A stretch of DNA of 64,000 nucleotides from Gracilaria domingensis (lineage: Eukaryota > Rhodophyta > Florideophyceae > Gracilariales > Gracilariaceae), in contig VCMS01000195.1 of the NCBI GenBank assembly GCA_022539475.1, positions 1-64,000 of the forward strand, in the 5' to 3' direction. Under the pieces are notes generated by a model, which was not told the origin of the DNA, searched no databases, and was given only the letters and a program-made list of their open reading frames with translations. Position numbers and translations under genes: made by a program. This document shows, in pieces, positions 31,851-41,477 of the stretch. How positions within the stretch are numbered: the first letter of the stretch is position 1; every line of letters starts with the position of its first letter.

Positions 31851-32510
31851 TCACATTGACTTCTTGATTGTGTTCACAGAAATTAACTTCTCGTTCTTCT
31901 TAATGTTTGCTTTGATGAAAATGGTTCTGGAATTGTGAACAAAAGAAATTTCATTGATTCGGTGGTTGATATAGGGGTTATATTCATATAGCCAGTCTTT
32001 TCCTAAAATGACGTCATATCCGTATAATGCACATATTGCAAAGCGTCTCTTTTCTCGTAGTTCTTCAATCTGGATATCTACTCCATCTTCTCGGGTTTCC
32101 TGAAGCACAGTAATGGAACCGTTGGCCATTTCGGCTTCATAACTAGTGTCAGTGGTTGGGATCTTCATGCTTTTGCAGATGGCTTTGGACAAATAACTGA
32201 TTTCGGATCCGTTATCGAACAGAGCCGTAAATTTTCTGCCATTGATGAATACATATGCAAGGAGTAGTCCAACAGAGGGGGGTTCAAATGGTGACGCTAA
32301 GCGTGAGGTAAGAAGTTTATGTCTTCCATTGCTTAATATTTTTCTTGGGGTACGATGTTTATCTGCAGATTCAATGGGTACGGGGTTTGCTGGCTTAATC
32401 AATGGTTGCGTTTCGATGGAATTCAGGGGGGTGCAATGGTGGTCCGGTGGAACTGACGTGAGTTCTTCAGATGACCCAGGAGTAAGTTCCTCTGGGAGTT
32501 TTTTGGGCAC
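31851..32510 (-). CDS. Gyp-3 retropepsin-like protease
   Basis: The frame is shared with Pol and entered from gag through the -1 site at 32498-32504. After a Pro/Ser-rich linker the protease domain reads FTALFDNGSEISYLS, with Asp-Asn-Gly in place of the usual Asp-Ser/Thr-Gly. It then has a flap-like segment and DVILGKDWLYEYNP, the conserved second motif with ILG-DWL. It ends at TGA 31851-31853, after which the frame continues into RT, so this stop is probably a nonsense mutation or a readthrough codon. Asn after the catalytic Asp is unusual and may lower activity. Confidence 0.8.
   Translation of the reverse strand: MPKKLPEELTPGSSEELTSVPPDHHCTPLNSIETQPLIKPANPVPIESADKHRTPRKILSNGRHKLLTSRLASPFEPPSVGLLLAYVFINGRKFTALFDNGSEISYLSKAICKSMKIPTTDTSYEAEMANGSITVLQETREDGVDIQIEELREKRRFAICALYGYDVILGKDWLYEYNPYINHRINEISFVHNSRTIFIKANIKKNEKLISVNTIKKSM
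32498..32504 (-). promoter_or_regulatory. -1 ribosomal frameshift heptamer between gag and protease
   Basis: On the reverse strand the sequence is A AAA AAC in gag phase (CCA AAA AAC). It lies just after the zinc knuckle. A -1 slip gives CTC CCA GAG, which is exactly the protease-pol frame. Phase, motif and position all fit a programmed site. Confidence 0.75.
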
Positions 32511-33383
32511 TGTTTATCGCGTGCCATGTGTCCAGGTTGTCGACAGCGGAAACAGAGTCAGAACTTTCGGCAGTTCTCGCGCTCTTCCCTGGTTAACTTC
32601 TTCAGCTTCATATTTCCAATATCCATGGGTACCGGTCCTTGAGATGATCCAGAGCCGCCAGGTTGCCTGCCAAATCGCGCTTGTCCACCCCTTCGGAAAG
32701 CAGATTCCACCCGCTCAGCGTCTTTCATGGCATCAGTCAAAGATTTGTACTCATTGGTGCAAAGCTCTTTCCAGATGTAACTTTTCAAGCCACTGGTATA
32801 TCTGTCGATTTGCTCTTCGATACTGATGTTGGGGATTTCGAGCACAATCTTGAGGAAGTCTTCATTGAACTGTTGAACATCTTTGTACTGCTTCCACTTG
32901 CTTAGTTTGTCCCGAGCAAGTTTCTCTTTGTTGACAATAGTAAATCGTTTCTGAAGATGTTCAAAGAGTTCCTCAAGGGTTTGCAGCTCCAGTTCCTTTC
33001 TTTGCTGGGCGAGATACCACTCATGAGCAGCTCCACAGATGTAACTAAGCGCAATCGTTAATGCTTTGTCGTCGGGGGTTCCATCAAGATAATTGCGAAT
33101 ATGAGTGATCCAACTGTCAATGTTTTGCTTTCCAGTGAACGTTGGGGGCTTGTTGATCTTTGGATTCGTGGTTGGCTAGGACACTGAGTGAGGTCTCGAG
33201 AGCGAATATCTTCGTTTGCGCTTCTTGCTTCAACAATTCCATCTGAGCCCGTGTTTCATCAAGTGCGCGAGCCATGTTTTGGATCATTTGGCCTGCACGC
33301 ACCTGTGGGGGTGTGCCTAGGCTGCCTTGAGGGGTCGTCATGGTATGAGCTGCGCGAACGGAGAACCTTTGAAATTGGCTCAA
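32505..33383 (-). pseudogene. gag: Gyp-3 Gag with zinc knuckle, one shift and one TGA
   Basis: The N-terminal part (33383-33117) has a coiled-coil-like segment (MIQNMARALDETRAQMELL). A one-base shift near 33170-33190 moves to a second frame, which reads PPTFTGKQNIDSWI, CGAAHEWYLAQQ and a capsid-like core to 32561. TGA 32558-32560 stands where relatives have Gly (RKxGLCFRC), and the frame then encodes CFRCRQPGHMARDKQC, a CX2CX4HX6C knuckle. The TGA would prevent most frameshifting into protease in this copy. Gag coats the RNA in the virus-like particle. Confidence 0.8.
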
Positions 33384-33498
33384 ATCGGGGGGTTGCCAAA
33401 ATAAATTATCTAATTTTTCGAAAAGTGCAAATCAAGCCTCGCGCTGCCACTTTAAAAAATTGCAATTTGCAGGTTGCAGGCAAGCAGTGCCGCGCGCC

Positions 33499-33553
33499 TG
33501 GCCTAGTGGGTAGGCGGCGCCCGTGCAATTTCAGAGGTTCTAGGTTCGATTTC
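33499..33553 (+). other. tRNA-like box A and box B (possible SINE)
   Basis: TGGCCTAGTGGG (33499-33510) fits the Pol III box A, and GGTTCGATTTC (33543-33553) is one base from box B GGTTCGATTCC, at normal tRNA spacing. The arms do not fold into a clean cloverleaf, so this is not called a tRNA gene. It lies inside the Gyp-3 leader on the opposite strand, between two ORFs. It may be a tRNA-derived SINE or a captured tRNA fragment. Confidence 0.4.
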
Positions 33554-33787
33554 CTTTGCTGTAAGTTGCAATTGCAGCCGGAGTGGTTCAATTAAGGTTT
33601 CTTCAGTTCAATTACAAAGCATCAAGCGACTGGGAAGATAGTAAGCCCTGTACGGCGACTTCTCCCTTGACAATGCTAAGTAATACGAACGTAGCGGAAA
33701 CTGGAACACAACCACAAACGGTAGCTTAAAGGGTAGAACAACCGATTCTTGGAAACTTTTGTCAACACAAGGTGTTTACGTTATAAT

Positions 33788-34441
33788 TTACTTGAAATAA
33801 CGCTGTTGACGTCGGTTTTCCTTGTTGACAGCTGCTTGGTGCTTGCGTCCACCTCGGTGATCCTCGTAATGCTTCCAATTATTGAACGAGAGTATACCAC
33901 ATTCGTAACAGCCCGGTGGAGAGCGCTTGTTCGGGAGCTTGTTGCGGTGTCGGCTACCAGACAAATGTTCGCGAAGTTGCACTCGGCTATTGAAACGGAG
34001 TTCACAGTCGTCACACCTGGGCGTCTTCAAGCGACGTCGAAGGTTACGTATACGCCGTCGCTTGATTCGATCGGTGGCAACACGAAGGATATGGATATTA
34101 GCCGCGTCGTCTATGCGGAGCAGATGACGTAGAGTACCCTCGGTAGCCTCGGTAACTGATCGGTTCCTTGAAATCGGATTGCTGTCAACAGGATCAGGTT
34201 GTTGACGAGCTGGTGACGACGGTGGTGACGGTGTGTATGAAGGTGGTGTACTCGGTTCCAAGGTGGACACGGCAGCGGAAACAGGGGTTTCGGTGGTGTT
34301 GACAGGGGGTGGCGGCGGTGGCGGCAATGACGGCGGTTCGGTGGATATTTCCGTGTTCGTATAGAACGACGGTGATGACGGCGGTACTTGGGATCGGCGT
34401 ATTGAGCTCACTGGAAACACCCAAATTGGGTCAGAAATCAA
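33788..34441 (-). CDS. Gyp-3 leader ORF with two C2H2-like zinc fingers (217 aa)
   Basis: This frame lies between the 5' LTR and gag in the sense direction. Residues about 30-85 are Pro/Ser/Thr-rich. Residues about 100-135 are Arg-rich (TDRIKRRRIRNLRRRLK). Two finger-like units follow: CDDCELRFNSRVQLREHL with H near SRHRNK, and CYECGILSFNNWKHYEDH with a second His in RKHQ. Spacing resembles U1/matrin-type fingers that bind RNA or DNA. No gag or pol homology is seen. It may be an accessory nucleic-acid-binding protein of the element or a captured host gene. The intact frame supports coding. Confidence 0.6.
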   Translation of the reverse strand: MISDPIWVFPVSSIRRSQVPPSSPSFYTNTEISTEPPSLPPPPPPPVNTTETPVSAAVSTLEPSTPPSYTPSPPSSPARQQPDPVDSNPISRNRSVTEATEGTLRHLLRIDDAANIHILRVATDRIKRRRIRNLRRRLKTPRCDDCELRFNSRVQLREHLSGSRHRNKLPNKRSPPGCYECGILSFNNWKHYEDHRGGRKHQAAVNKENRRQQRYFK

Positions 34442-34551
34442 CAGTCAGTAAAGAGCTGGACGTCTGTGGCTCATCCAAACCTAAGGAATTTTGTATAGCA
34501 AAATCCACTAGGGCTGGATGGTCACTCAGTTTCAAATGAGCGCAATACTTA

Positions 34552-34566
34552 CTTGCGATGCTACCA
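34552..34566 (-). other. Candidate primer-binding site of Gyp-3
   Basis: TGGTAGCATCGCAAG begins one base after the 5' LTR and opens with TGG, complementary to a tRNA CCA end. The donor tRNA is not identified. Confidence 0.6.
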
Positions 34567-34567
34567 A

Positions 34568-35084
34568 TGTTAGCACACTGGGTCTGAGGTTGAGAACGTG
34601 ATCGATGGTGACTGCCGAGGAGAGGTCGGGCAGTCGACCAGGGTTTATATGGAGAATCGGACCTTCGAAAATAAGGTCGCTAACGCAGCTTTCTAGAATA
34701 TCCCTCAAACTAATGTGTCTATGAGTACTGGCCCTTGCGTCGGAATTAGTGTAGAAACTGTGCGTAGAAATCGACAGTGGAGTCTTCTAGAAGCTTCTAG
34801 AAGTTCCTGCAACGTGTCCATTTGTAGAAGTTCCAGCGAGGCACCGAAACTATGAAGTCAGTCATGACGTCAACTGACGAGGCAGACATCACACGTGACA
34901 TGTCTTGGTAACATTATGACAACTAATGTCAAACAAAGACTCTGAGGATCATTAGGGTATCAAATCGGATCGCTAGATCACGGGGAATTCAGAGAAAGCA
35001 TCAAAACATTAAATGAATAACTAAAAACATAGCAATATAACAAATTCAAACAAAAACATGACCAGAATTAACGAAATCCTAACT
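34568..35084 (-). repeat. 5' LTR of Gyp-3
   Basis: The 517 bases match 27786-28300 almost throughout. A TATAAA box (complement of 34644-34649) lies about 80 bases before the internal region, predicting a very short R-U5. The outermost base is T rather than A at 35084. Confidence 0.92.
34644..34649 (-). promoter_or_regulatory. TATA box in the Gyp-3 5' LTR
   Basis: TATAAA on the reverse strand is the only clear core promoter element in the LTR and would start the genomic RNA near 34615. Confidence 0.5.
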
Positions 35085-36570
35085 GAGGTCTACATCTATA
35101 ATTGGGATACGTCGTATGTCCTATGTTGTAGCATGATCGTCAACTTGTGACAAATAACCGATTGTTGCTTCACTTGTTCATAGTAATTAGTGCTGTCAGC
35201 GTACAGTTCTTCGTTATGTAGATCGGTGGTTGGCCAGATTTCTCCTGGCTATCTAGGTTTTCAACTCTTTCTACCGGTGATATCTACTTTCCATGTCGTG
35301 CCATCATGTCATTATCAGGATTGCGCATGCCTGACCAGTTTTCATGCGGGTATATTGCATATTATAATTATCCCTCTGTACTTCTCAGATCGGTCATGCT
35401 ACCTCTGTCTTAGCGCTGCCTTCCGGTTACCCATCCTCGAAACCATGTCAACTCTAGACGAAGTCATTGCTACCATGACCGCCAACGGTACCGATAACTC
35501 TGATGTTCCCGCGGCGAAGTCCACTGTCCTCATCGAAGCGAAAGGAAGAAAGTGACGGCTGATGACATCCGCTACGAAGAAGAAAAGAGCATGGATGATG
35601 ACGAACAGGTGCTGGAGGGAGGAAAGCAGGTTCTCCTCACGGGTTGAGAGGATGCGCTGTGCAACTTTTATTTTACACGCGATGTTTCGTTGGAGAAACT
35701 TAGAGAGAACCTGAACGAGCTTTTGACGTATTTCGTACGTCGCATTGGCGTGTGCATAGAGTAAGTCATGTTGGTACAACGCTCGCCTTTTCGTAATCGC
35801 GCTTCCCGGTCTGTGCACAATGCCATTTGCGCCTTTCTTTCCCAGTCGAGTTCACGATGCTCGTTCTTCTTTGCTTCGCGTTGAAGTCTAACAGCCGTCA
35901 TTTCAGCATATATACTTAACCATTCTCATCAATAGTACTTGCGTTCATGGGGTCTGGATAGACCTTCTGCTTCTGCGTGATCGTAGTCCTCCTCCTTCAA
36001 GTACTGATTTCATCATGCGCTTTCCATACCTAAAAATTGAGAAACAAAAGTCGGCATGATAGGTCGCTTCACCAGCAACGGGAAACAACTTCGGTGTAGT
36101 CACTCCACAACGGTGCGATGTGCGGGACTGCATCTTCCGCGCCTTTGCGAGAAGGTGGCGCGACTCGTGACATTTATGTTCTCCACGTCTTCGCGCGACG
36201 GCGGTGCAACGCGAAAAATCACGTTTTCTGCGTCTTTGGGCCGCGGGGTGCGACGTGGGACATCGGCTTCGTTTACTTTGTCGCGCTAATGCCGCATGAC
36301 GGCACCGATTTTTTCTTGGCGCGGCCGTCGCGCGACGGCAGCGTGACGGCGTGGCTTTTATCTTAACGCAGCCGTCGCGCCTCGGCCGCGTGACGGTGAC
36401 CATTTTTTTTGCGCTGTCGTCACGCGGCGGCGGCGCGAAGACAATGCTTTTTTCTGTCGCGCGGTCGTGCTGCGATGGCGAGGGGCGAGATATCACGCTG
36501 AGAAAGAATGCGGTAACCGGAAGTTTTAGCTGTCACGGCCCACGTATCTTGTTTCCCCGCTGAGATGATA
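35085..36570 (+). repeat. REP-1 copy a, right part
   Basis: It resumes after the Gyp-3 target duplication and matches 46836-48420: GCTGTCAGCGTACAG, TCTTCGTTATGTAG, TCGGTGGTTGG, then the small coding region and a GC-rich, CGCG-rich tail (36060-36560). Together with 27105-27785 it makes a unit of about 2.2 kb. Confidence 0.72.
35445..35760 (+). pseudogene. REP-1 small protein, broken copy
   Basis: It begins MSTLDEVIATMTANG with TDNSDVPAAKST, parallel to the intact copy at 47211. The frame ends at TGA 35553. In the next frame the homology continues (KKVTADDIRYEEEKS; EDALCNFYFTRDVSLEKLRENL), with a further TGA near 35644. One shift and one stop therefore separate it from a working gene. The insertion of Gyp-3 upstream would also cut its promoter. 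Confidence 0.65.
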
Positions 36571-37924
36571 AATATCAGTTGATGGGGTGTCCCATAGAGT
36601 GGCAGGAAATCTTCTTCAAAAACACGTCCATAATTTGCACATTGTTTGCAACCATAACTTTAAAGTAGTAGCACTTACTCTTTATGTTGTTAATTGTTGC
36701 TGGTTTCGAGAAACGATTTTGTTTTGTCTCTGTGATCGCAAGTAACTTTGCGATCGTTTTCATAGCGAAGCAAAGCAAAAAGTTGCAACAAATGATATCA
36801 TGGTTGACTAATGTTTCACACGACAGAAGAGCGTCCTGAGTCCTGGAGTAGCTCAGTTTTTCTCTTAGTTCTTATTGATCATCAAATCAAGAGAGCAAAT
36901 ATTGAGAATTTTGCTGAAAGCTGTAATAACCGTTTTTGCTCGAAATGCAATACGCACAATTTTGTAGGTGTTCTAGAATTAATGAGTGCAAAATATGTGT
37001 ATAGTTAACCAATGTCGATAATAAAGTGCTACAAAACAGTTGTAGAGATGAAAACTTTTGACTTTGGAAGAGTTTATGTGAACCAAAATTTGCTAGTCTG
37101 ATTTTAGAGTCTTTACAAAACTAATGGAGGACATCTGGTCTGATTGGCTTCAAATACCAAAACAGCCCTAAAATGCGCCGTGTTACACGGCGCATTCTTT
37201 CAAGTCAGAACCTGAGCTAAAAGCTATGTCTATGAAGCATATTGTTGCCATCTATTTAAAAAAGCCGAAAACGGCGAGTCCGCCAAAACTAGAGGCATTG
37301 AACCAGAATTGTCGAATATTACAGATAGATTTTAGCAAGACTTTATTGCAAAGCTCTTACTGGGGTGCACACTCGCTAATCAGTTCAAAATGTAAAGCCA
37401 ATTTTAGCGAAAATAGAATAAATATTAGCGCTAACAGTAGTTTTGGTAATCTTTTTAGGTTGTTGGTACACTGACGAAAAGTGTGCGCTTATATATAGAA
37501 TGATCTCTTTTTTTCGAAGTATCAGTCATATTCCAATAAAATTATTTAAAAATATGCGCCGTGTCACACGTCGCATTTAACACCTTTTCTGAATCATTTC
37601 TGTGATTCAATCACAACAATGCCAACAAATGAGCTCCTGGGTGCGAGTGGCTGTGATGGCACGCTGGAACGGGGCACGGCAGCCTCCCGTTCTAGCGGCA
37701 CACGTTGCAATGAATGGACCGGCCGGCGGTTTGCACCCGGAGCCGGTCAAGGGAGGGCAGGGTTCCACACACTGGGAAATACGGAAAGATGCCATTTTTG
37801 CTGCATTTACGGTAAGCGCTAATTACACACCTTTTGCCATGACTAGTTCCCTGGCGTGTGTATTTCATCGCGCATTGCTGCTGCAGCACAGCAATGCGTC
37901 AAGTTAAAGTAGCGTTGCTCTTTC
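36571..37924. other. AT-rich spacer with palindromes
   Basis: No protein domain is recognised. It holds the palindromes at 37172-37196 and 37554-37576 and a hairpin at 37871-37898 (CGCATTGCTG / CAGCAATGCG). The 101-residue ORF at 37602 has no supporting feature. Confidence 0.45.
37172..37196. repeat. Perfect 25-bp palindrome, dispersed
   Basis: AATGCGCCGTG, loop TTA, CACGGCGCATT. Similar copies lie at 37554-37576 and 49709-49731, each with one to a few mismatches. Confidence 0.7.
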
Positions 37925-38205
37925 TGTGGCTATGTGTACAATTGTACACGCACGGGCTGCTCGCAGTTCGCGTGAGATTGACTGATCTCCCGCTGCTCGA
38001 GAGCTCATGAGGGGCTCCGAAAGCGGAAGAACGGGGACTACAATAAACGAGACGGCGTCTGGCCCCGCCCGGAGGAGGCGGAGGGGACCAGACGGGGGAA
38101 CCGACTTCTTCCCTGCTCTGTTTGCCCATCCGAGGACCGAGAAGACGACAGCGTAGCTCTCCGCAACGTTTGCTTAGCACGCGCCTCATACTGCCATGTA
38201 CCATA
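37925..38205 (+). repeat. 5' LTR of Cop-2
   Basis: It begins TGTGG and ends CCATA (imperfect inverted ends). An AATAAA signal is at 38042-38047. Confidence 0.92.
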
Positions 38206-38208
38206 GTT

Positions 38209-39528
38209 ATGGGCCCAGAGCGAACGCTGTCAAAAACGTCTAACGCTCATGATGTACCGCGCTTCGACGCTGCAAAAGATCTTCTGCAGTGGCGTCGAGA
38301 CATCTCTGAATGGGTCGATATTATTCGTATTGCAGCCAAGAAAGGGCGGGACAAAAGATACAAAACAATGTTTACTATCTTGGGTCGGCTTCTTGTGGAA
38401 CATGGCTTACCTCATGCGCAAAAGAGCATAGTCGAAGAAGCCCAAGCAAAAGGGCGAATTGACTTTCGTCAGGATGGCCAGATTCAGGCCGTTCAAGAAT
38501 TCGTTGATTTGGTTGCGGTGGATCCTCCTCCAATTGCTATGGTCAACCGCCTCATATCCTCTTTCAACAAGGTATCAAACTGCCGTCGTAAAAACAATGA
38601 GGACTTGGTGGCATTTGTAGACCGTTTCCGTGGACTTGCATCTCAACATTTGATTCACGCCGGGTTTGAATCTTCAACCCACATTGGTGAAGTTCTTGCT
38701 ATCACGCTCATCAACAATGCGAAGCTCCCAGAAAACACGCTTCACAATGCTGTTTCACAGCTCCTCTCTCAAGCGCAGTCTCGCGCCGAACAGTGGAAGA
38801 CAGCAATGGACGGTGGCCTCGTTCCGTTCAGTATGATGCAGAGGATTAGAGAAGTCTCTGACTATTTGGTCGGAACTCTCGAACCCGTTGAAATTCTGGA
38901 GACCATGGAGGCCATGCAGTCTCACTTCCAGGAGTACCGAAAAAAGGTGAAGGAAGCATCCGATGCATTGGCATTGCAACTTCCAGGTTTACCTGAACGG
39001 AAGGGTGACAGCAAGCCTGAGAACATAAAAGCGATTGCAAAGCCCGCAGCTCCTCGAGTAGTCTTGCACCTCGATGATGCTGTCTTCGTGTTTTACTCGC
39101 TTTCTTCTGCTACAAAGCAGGCCTCTAACGAGCTGTCCCGCAACGACATTGAGACCATGGTTCAGCAGAGAGTTCACAAAGCCTTGCTCTCGTACGGCGT
39201 CTCTCTGTATGAACCACAGCCGTCTTCTGATGGAGGGGCACAGCGCAATTCCAAGAAGACTGGAAAAAAGAAAAGAAGCCAGTCTCAGAGCCGTTCTGAA
39301 GGCAGAGCGGATCCCCCAAATAAGCGACAGAACGCTTCGAAGAAGGGCTTCTGCTTTGATTGTGGATCTACTCAGCATTACCGAAACTCGAAGGATTGCA
39401 AATATAAGGACGGAGAAACTTATCTGCAGAGAATGGTTCGACTGGAGAAGGAGTCATCCGAGAAGAACAAACCGTCTGAGGGGTTTTTTCGTCGAGGCTC
39501 CACACCTTCGAACGCCAATGAAGCCTAA
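38209..39528 (+). CDS. gag: Cop-2 Gag (439 aa)
   Basis: Start ATG 38209 lies four bases after the LTR. The N-terminal part contains the copia-type capsid helices (RFDAAKDLLQWRRDI and LISSFNKVSNCRRKNNEDLVAFVDRFRGL). The C-terminal part is basic and Gln/Ser-rich, with a knuckle CFDCGSTQHYRNSKDC, spaced CX2CX4HX6C rather than the standard X4. The frame ends at TAA 39526. The protease frame begins at 39522 in the -1 frame, overlapping by a few codons, but no consensus slippery heptamer is seen there. An upstream open stretch from 38122 lies in the LTR and is not taken as coding. Confidence 0.85.
   Translation: MGPERTLSKTSNAHDVPRFDAAKDLLQWRRDISEWVDIIRIAAKKGRDKRYKTMFTILGRLLVEHGLPHAQKSIVEEAQAKGRIDFRQDGQIQAVQEFVDLVAVDPPPIAMVNRLISSFNKVSNCRRKNNEDLVAFVDRFRGLASQHLIHAGFESSTHIGEVLAITLINNAKLPENTLHNAVSQLLSQAQSRAEQWKTAMDGGLVPFSMMQRIREVSDYLVGTLEPVEILETMEAMQSHFQEYRKKVKEASDALALQLPGLPERKGDSKPENIKAIAKPAAPRVVLHLDDAVFVFYSLSSATKQASNELSRNDIETMVQQRVHKALLSYGVSLYEPQPSSDGGAQRNSKKTGKKKRSQSQSRSEGRADPPNKRQNASKKGFCFDCGSTQHYRNSKDCKYKDGETYLQRMVRLEKESSEKNKPSEGFFRRGSTPSNANEA
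38210..38220 (+). other. Candidate primer-binding site overlapping the gag start
   Basis: TGGGCCCAGAG follows the LTR by four bases and includes the last two bases of the gag ATG. Cop-3 has the identical string at its gag start (61891). A tRNA ending CTCTGGGCCCA would pair. Identity of that tRNA is not known. Confidence 0.5.
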
Positions 39529-41477
39529 TAATAAGGCGTGGAGCCCCAAATTTGAAAGGAGCGAATGACCCGAATCCTATTCTGGACCTTGGCTGTCCTA
39601 GAAGCGTCGGTGTCGTGAAGTCTGCAGCACGAATGGCCTCGACTCTCGGCATTCCCTTTCGACTGCGCCTCCTTGACTGTGAACCCTTCTACCACGGGTA
39701 TGGCACAAACTGCGACGACGCTCGATTAGTATTCGCCATCTGGTATCTCCCCCTAACCAATATTGATGGAAAAAAGGCGTCTCTGCCGTTCTACCTTTTC
39801 GCTAGTGACGGGATACTGTTGGTCGGCAACAAACTTCTTCATCAGAGTAACTTGCTAGGCGGCGAAAGTCTCCTAATCGTTCCCAAGGGGGTACTGTCTG
39901 ACAAATAATTGAAGATCCAGACGTACAGTTCACAGCTTCCTGGCGACCCGGACGACACCATTCGAACCAGACTCTTGGTAATGCCTAGCACCAGTGAAGC
40001 CATTTCTTCTTATTTCGCCTGCTACCGCAGCCTTATCGGAAGGACCTCTGTGAAGGCACTGAGGAAGAGGTGTAGCGACCAGAAGGTCTGCCGCCGTTTC
40101 GCGGCAAAGCTCCATGGCTTCACCCACATGCCTATGGAAGACATGAAGGAAATCTGTCGGCGGGCTGGTGTTCTTACTCCAGTACTGCAACAGGCGCTCG
40201 GGTCGGCCTTGAGTAAGCGCACAACATGCCAATCCACCGGGCGTCCTTCTTCGTCCAGGAAAGTTTCCTTCCGGCGGCTGCTGGTGCCATTCAACACACA
40301 TGTTCAGATTGACTTTCTCTTTGTTTCAGAGATGGACAACCTTCCCATCCTACATATGGTGGATGCATCCTCAGCATTCTCCGTCACGGCAATGCTTGAG
40401 AAAAGAGAGTTGAGTGATGTGAAGTCTGCTTTCGAGCAACATTTGGTGAATATCCATGGCCCACCGGAATCACTCTCTGGCGACCCCGAATTCGACAAAG
40501 GCACGTTCAAGAACTTCCTTAGTGCGCACTTTATCTCTTATGAGCCGCGCCCCACGCGTAGACATACTAAGATTGGCGTGGTGGAGTCAAAGAATGCAAT
40601 CGTGAGGCTTGTCTGCGCCCGACTCCTTCGGGACGCAAGCTACTTTTCGGCAGTTCGCAAAACCAAGTTCTCCTACGAAGAGATTCTCTCTCGTGGGACA
40701 TTCCTGAGCAACTGCATGTACGGCAGTCGGAAGATAAGCAGCTTCGAACTCGTTCGAGGCTACACCCCGAGCCTTATGGGGCTCCCGCAGTCCAAGGTAT
40801 ACGTGGAATCCCTCGAGGCGTACCAGGAACAGGGAGCGAGGAGGGAGAAGAGTCGCAGCCCGAAGGCACTCTCACAGAGTCACTTTCCGAAAGGCACGGC
40901 GGTGTATTACTTTAAGAGAGGCCCCAAATTTGGCGAGTGGAAGGTTGGTTTTGTGCATGAAGCGCAAGAACATTCACTTCTGCTTTCTTCGAATGAACAA
41001 CACCAGAGCCCTAGTATTAGTGCCGCCTACGAAGATGTTCGTCTCGTACTAACATCCGCCCTGCTCGTGGAACTCGATAGTCTTGGTTACACCTCGCCAC
41101 TCTCACACGGTATTGTGGAGGTGGGAGAGAGTGTGAATCCCAAAGTCGGTGGAGAGGAGCCAAGCATGAGCTCAGAACCCGCTGTGAAAGATAAACCATC
41201 GGACCAGCCCCGAAAGCAGTCGATAAGCTTTCTGCTGAATGATGAGGCAACACTCTGGTCGTATCACCCCAATGTTTGTTCCTTACTTGCTGGAAGGAAA
41301 CCACAAGTCGTTGATGACCCTGAGAGAGACATTGGTATCCCGCACGACCCGCCGCGTCCGGACAAGGATATTGGTGCTACTGCGGTCCAACAGGTCAATC
41401 CACCGATTCAACTGCGCTCAGCAGAGCAAGAGATTCTGAAGAGTGCTCTGCCCGTGCTAGGGAAACCAAGTCTCTGA
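39522..41477 (+). pseudogene. Cop-2 protease and integrase
   Basis: This frame encodes protease with NPILDLGCPRSVG, where Asp-Leu-Gly replaces Asp-Ser/Thr-Gly, then integrase. It is split by TAA 39906-39908 between the two domains. Integrase shows a core starting VQIDFLFVSEM, then SGDPEFDKG and VVESKN: the D,D,E triad with 33 residues between the last two rather than 35. The C-terminal part ends at TGA 41475. RT follows in the next frame from 41461, so a one-base change lies in 41461-41477. TTG codons at 39552 and 39909 are not believable starts; the protein was probably one polyprotein. Confidence 0.82.

Larger units (their letters stand above)
27786..35084 (-). mobile_element. Complete Ty3/gypsy chromovirus Gyp-3
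   Basis: This minus-strand element of 7.3 kb is bounded by near-identical LTRs and a 5-base target duplication GAGGT (27781-27785 and 35085-35089). From its 5' end the order is LTR, primer-binding site, an ORF with C2H2-like fingers, a tRNA-like segment, gag, -1 frameshift site, protease, RT, RNase H, integrase, chromodomain, an extra small ORF, polypurine tract (complement of 28301-28316) and LTR. The LTRs differ by about six substitutions and a two-base gap, so insertion is fairly recent. Two TGA codons and one shift in gag interrupt it. Confidence 0.95.

Noticed and set aside
37602..37907. Plus-strand ORF of 101 codons before Cop-2
   Set aside because: No motif, promoter or conservation; probably chance.
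39522..39530. Programmed -1 frameshift between Cop-2 gag and protease
   Set aside because: The frames overlap in the right sense, but no slippery heptamer is present in the overlap, so mutation is equally likely.
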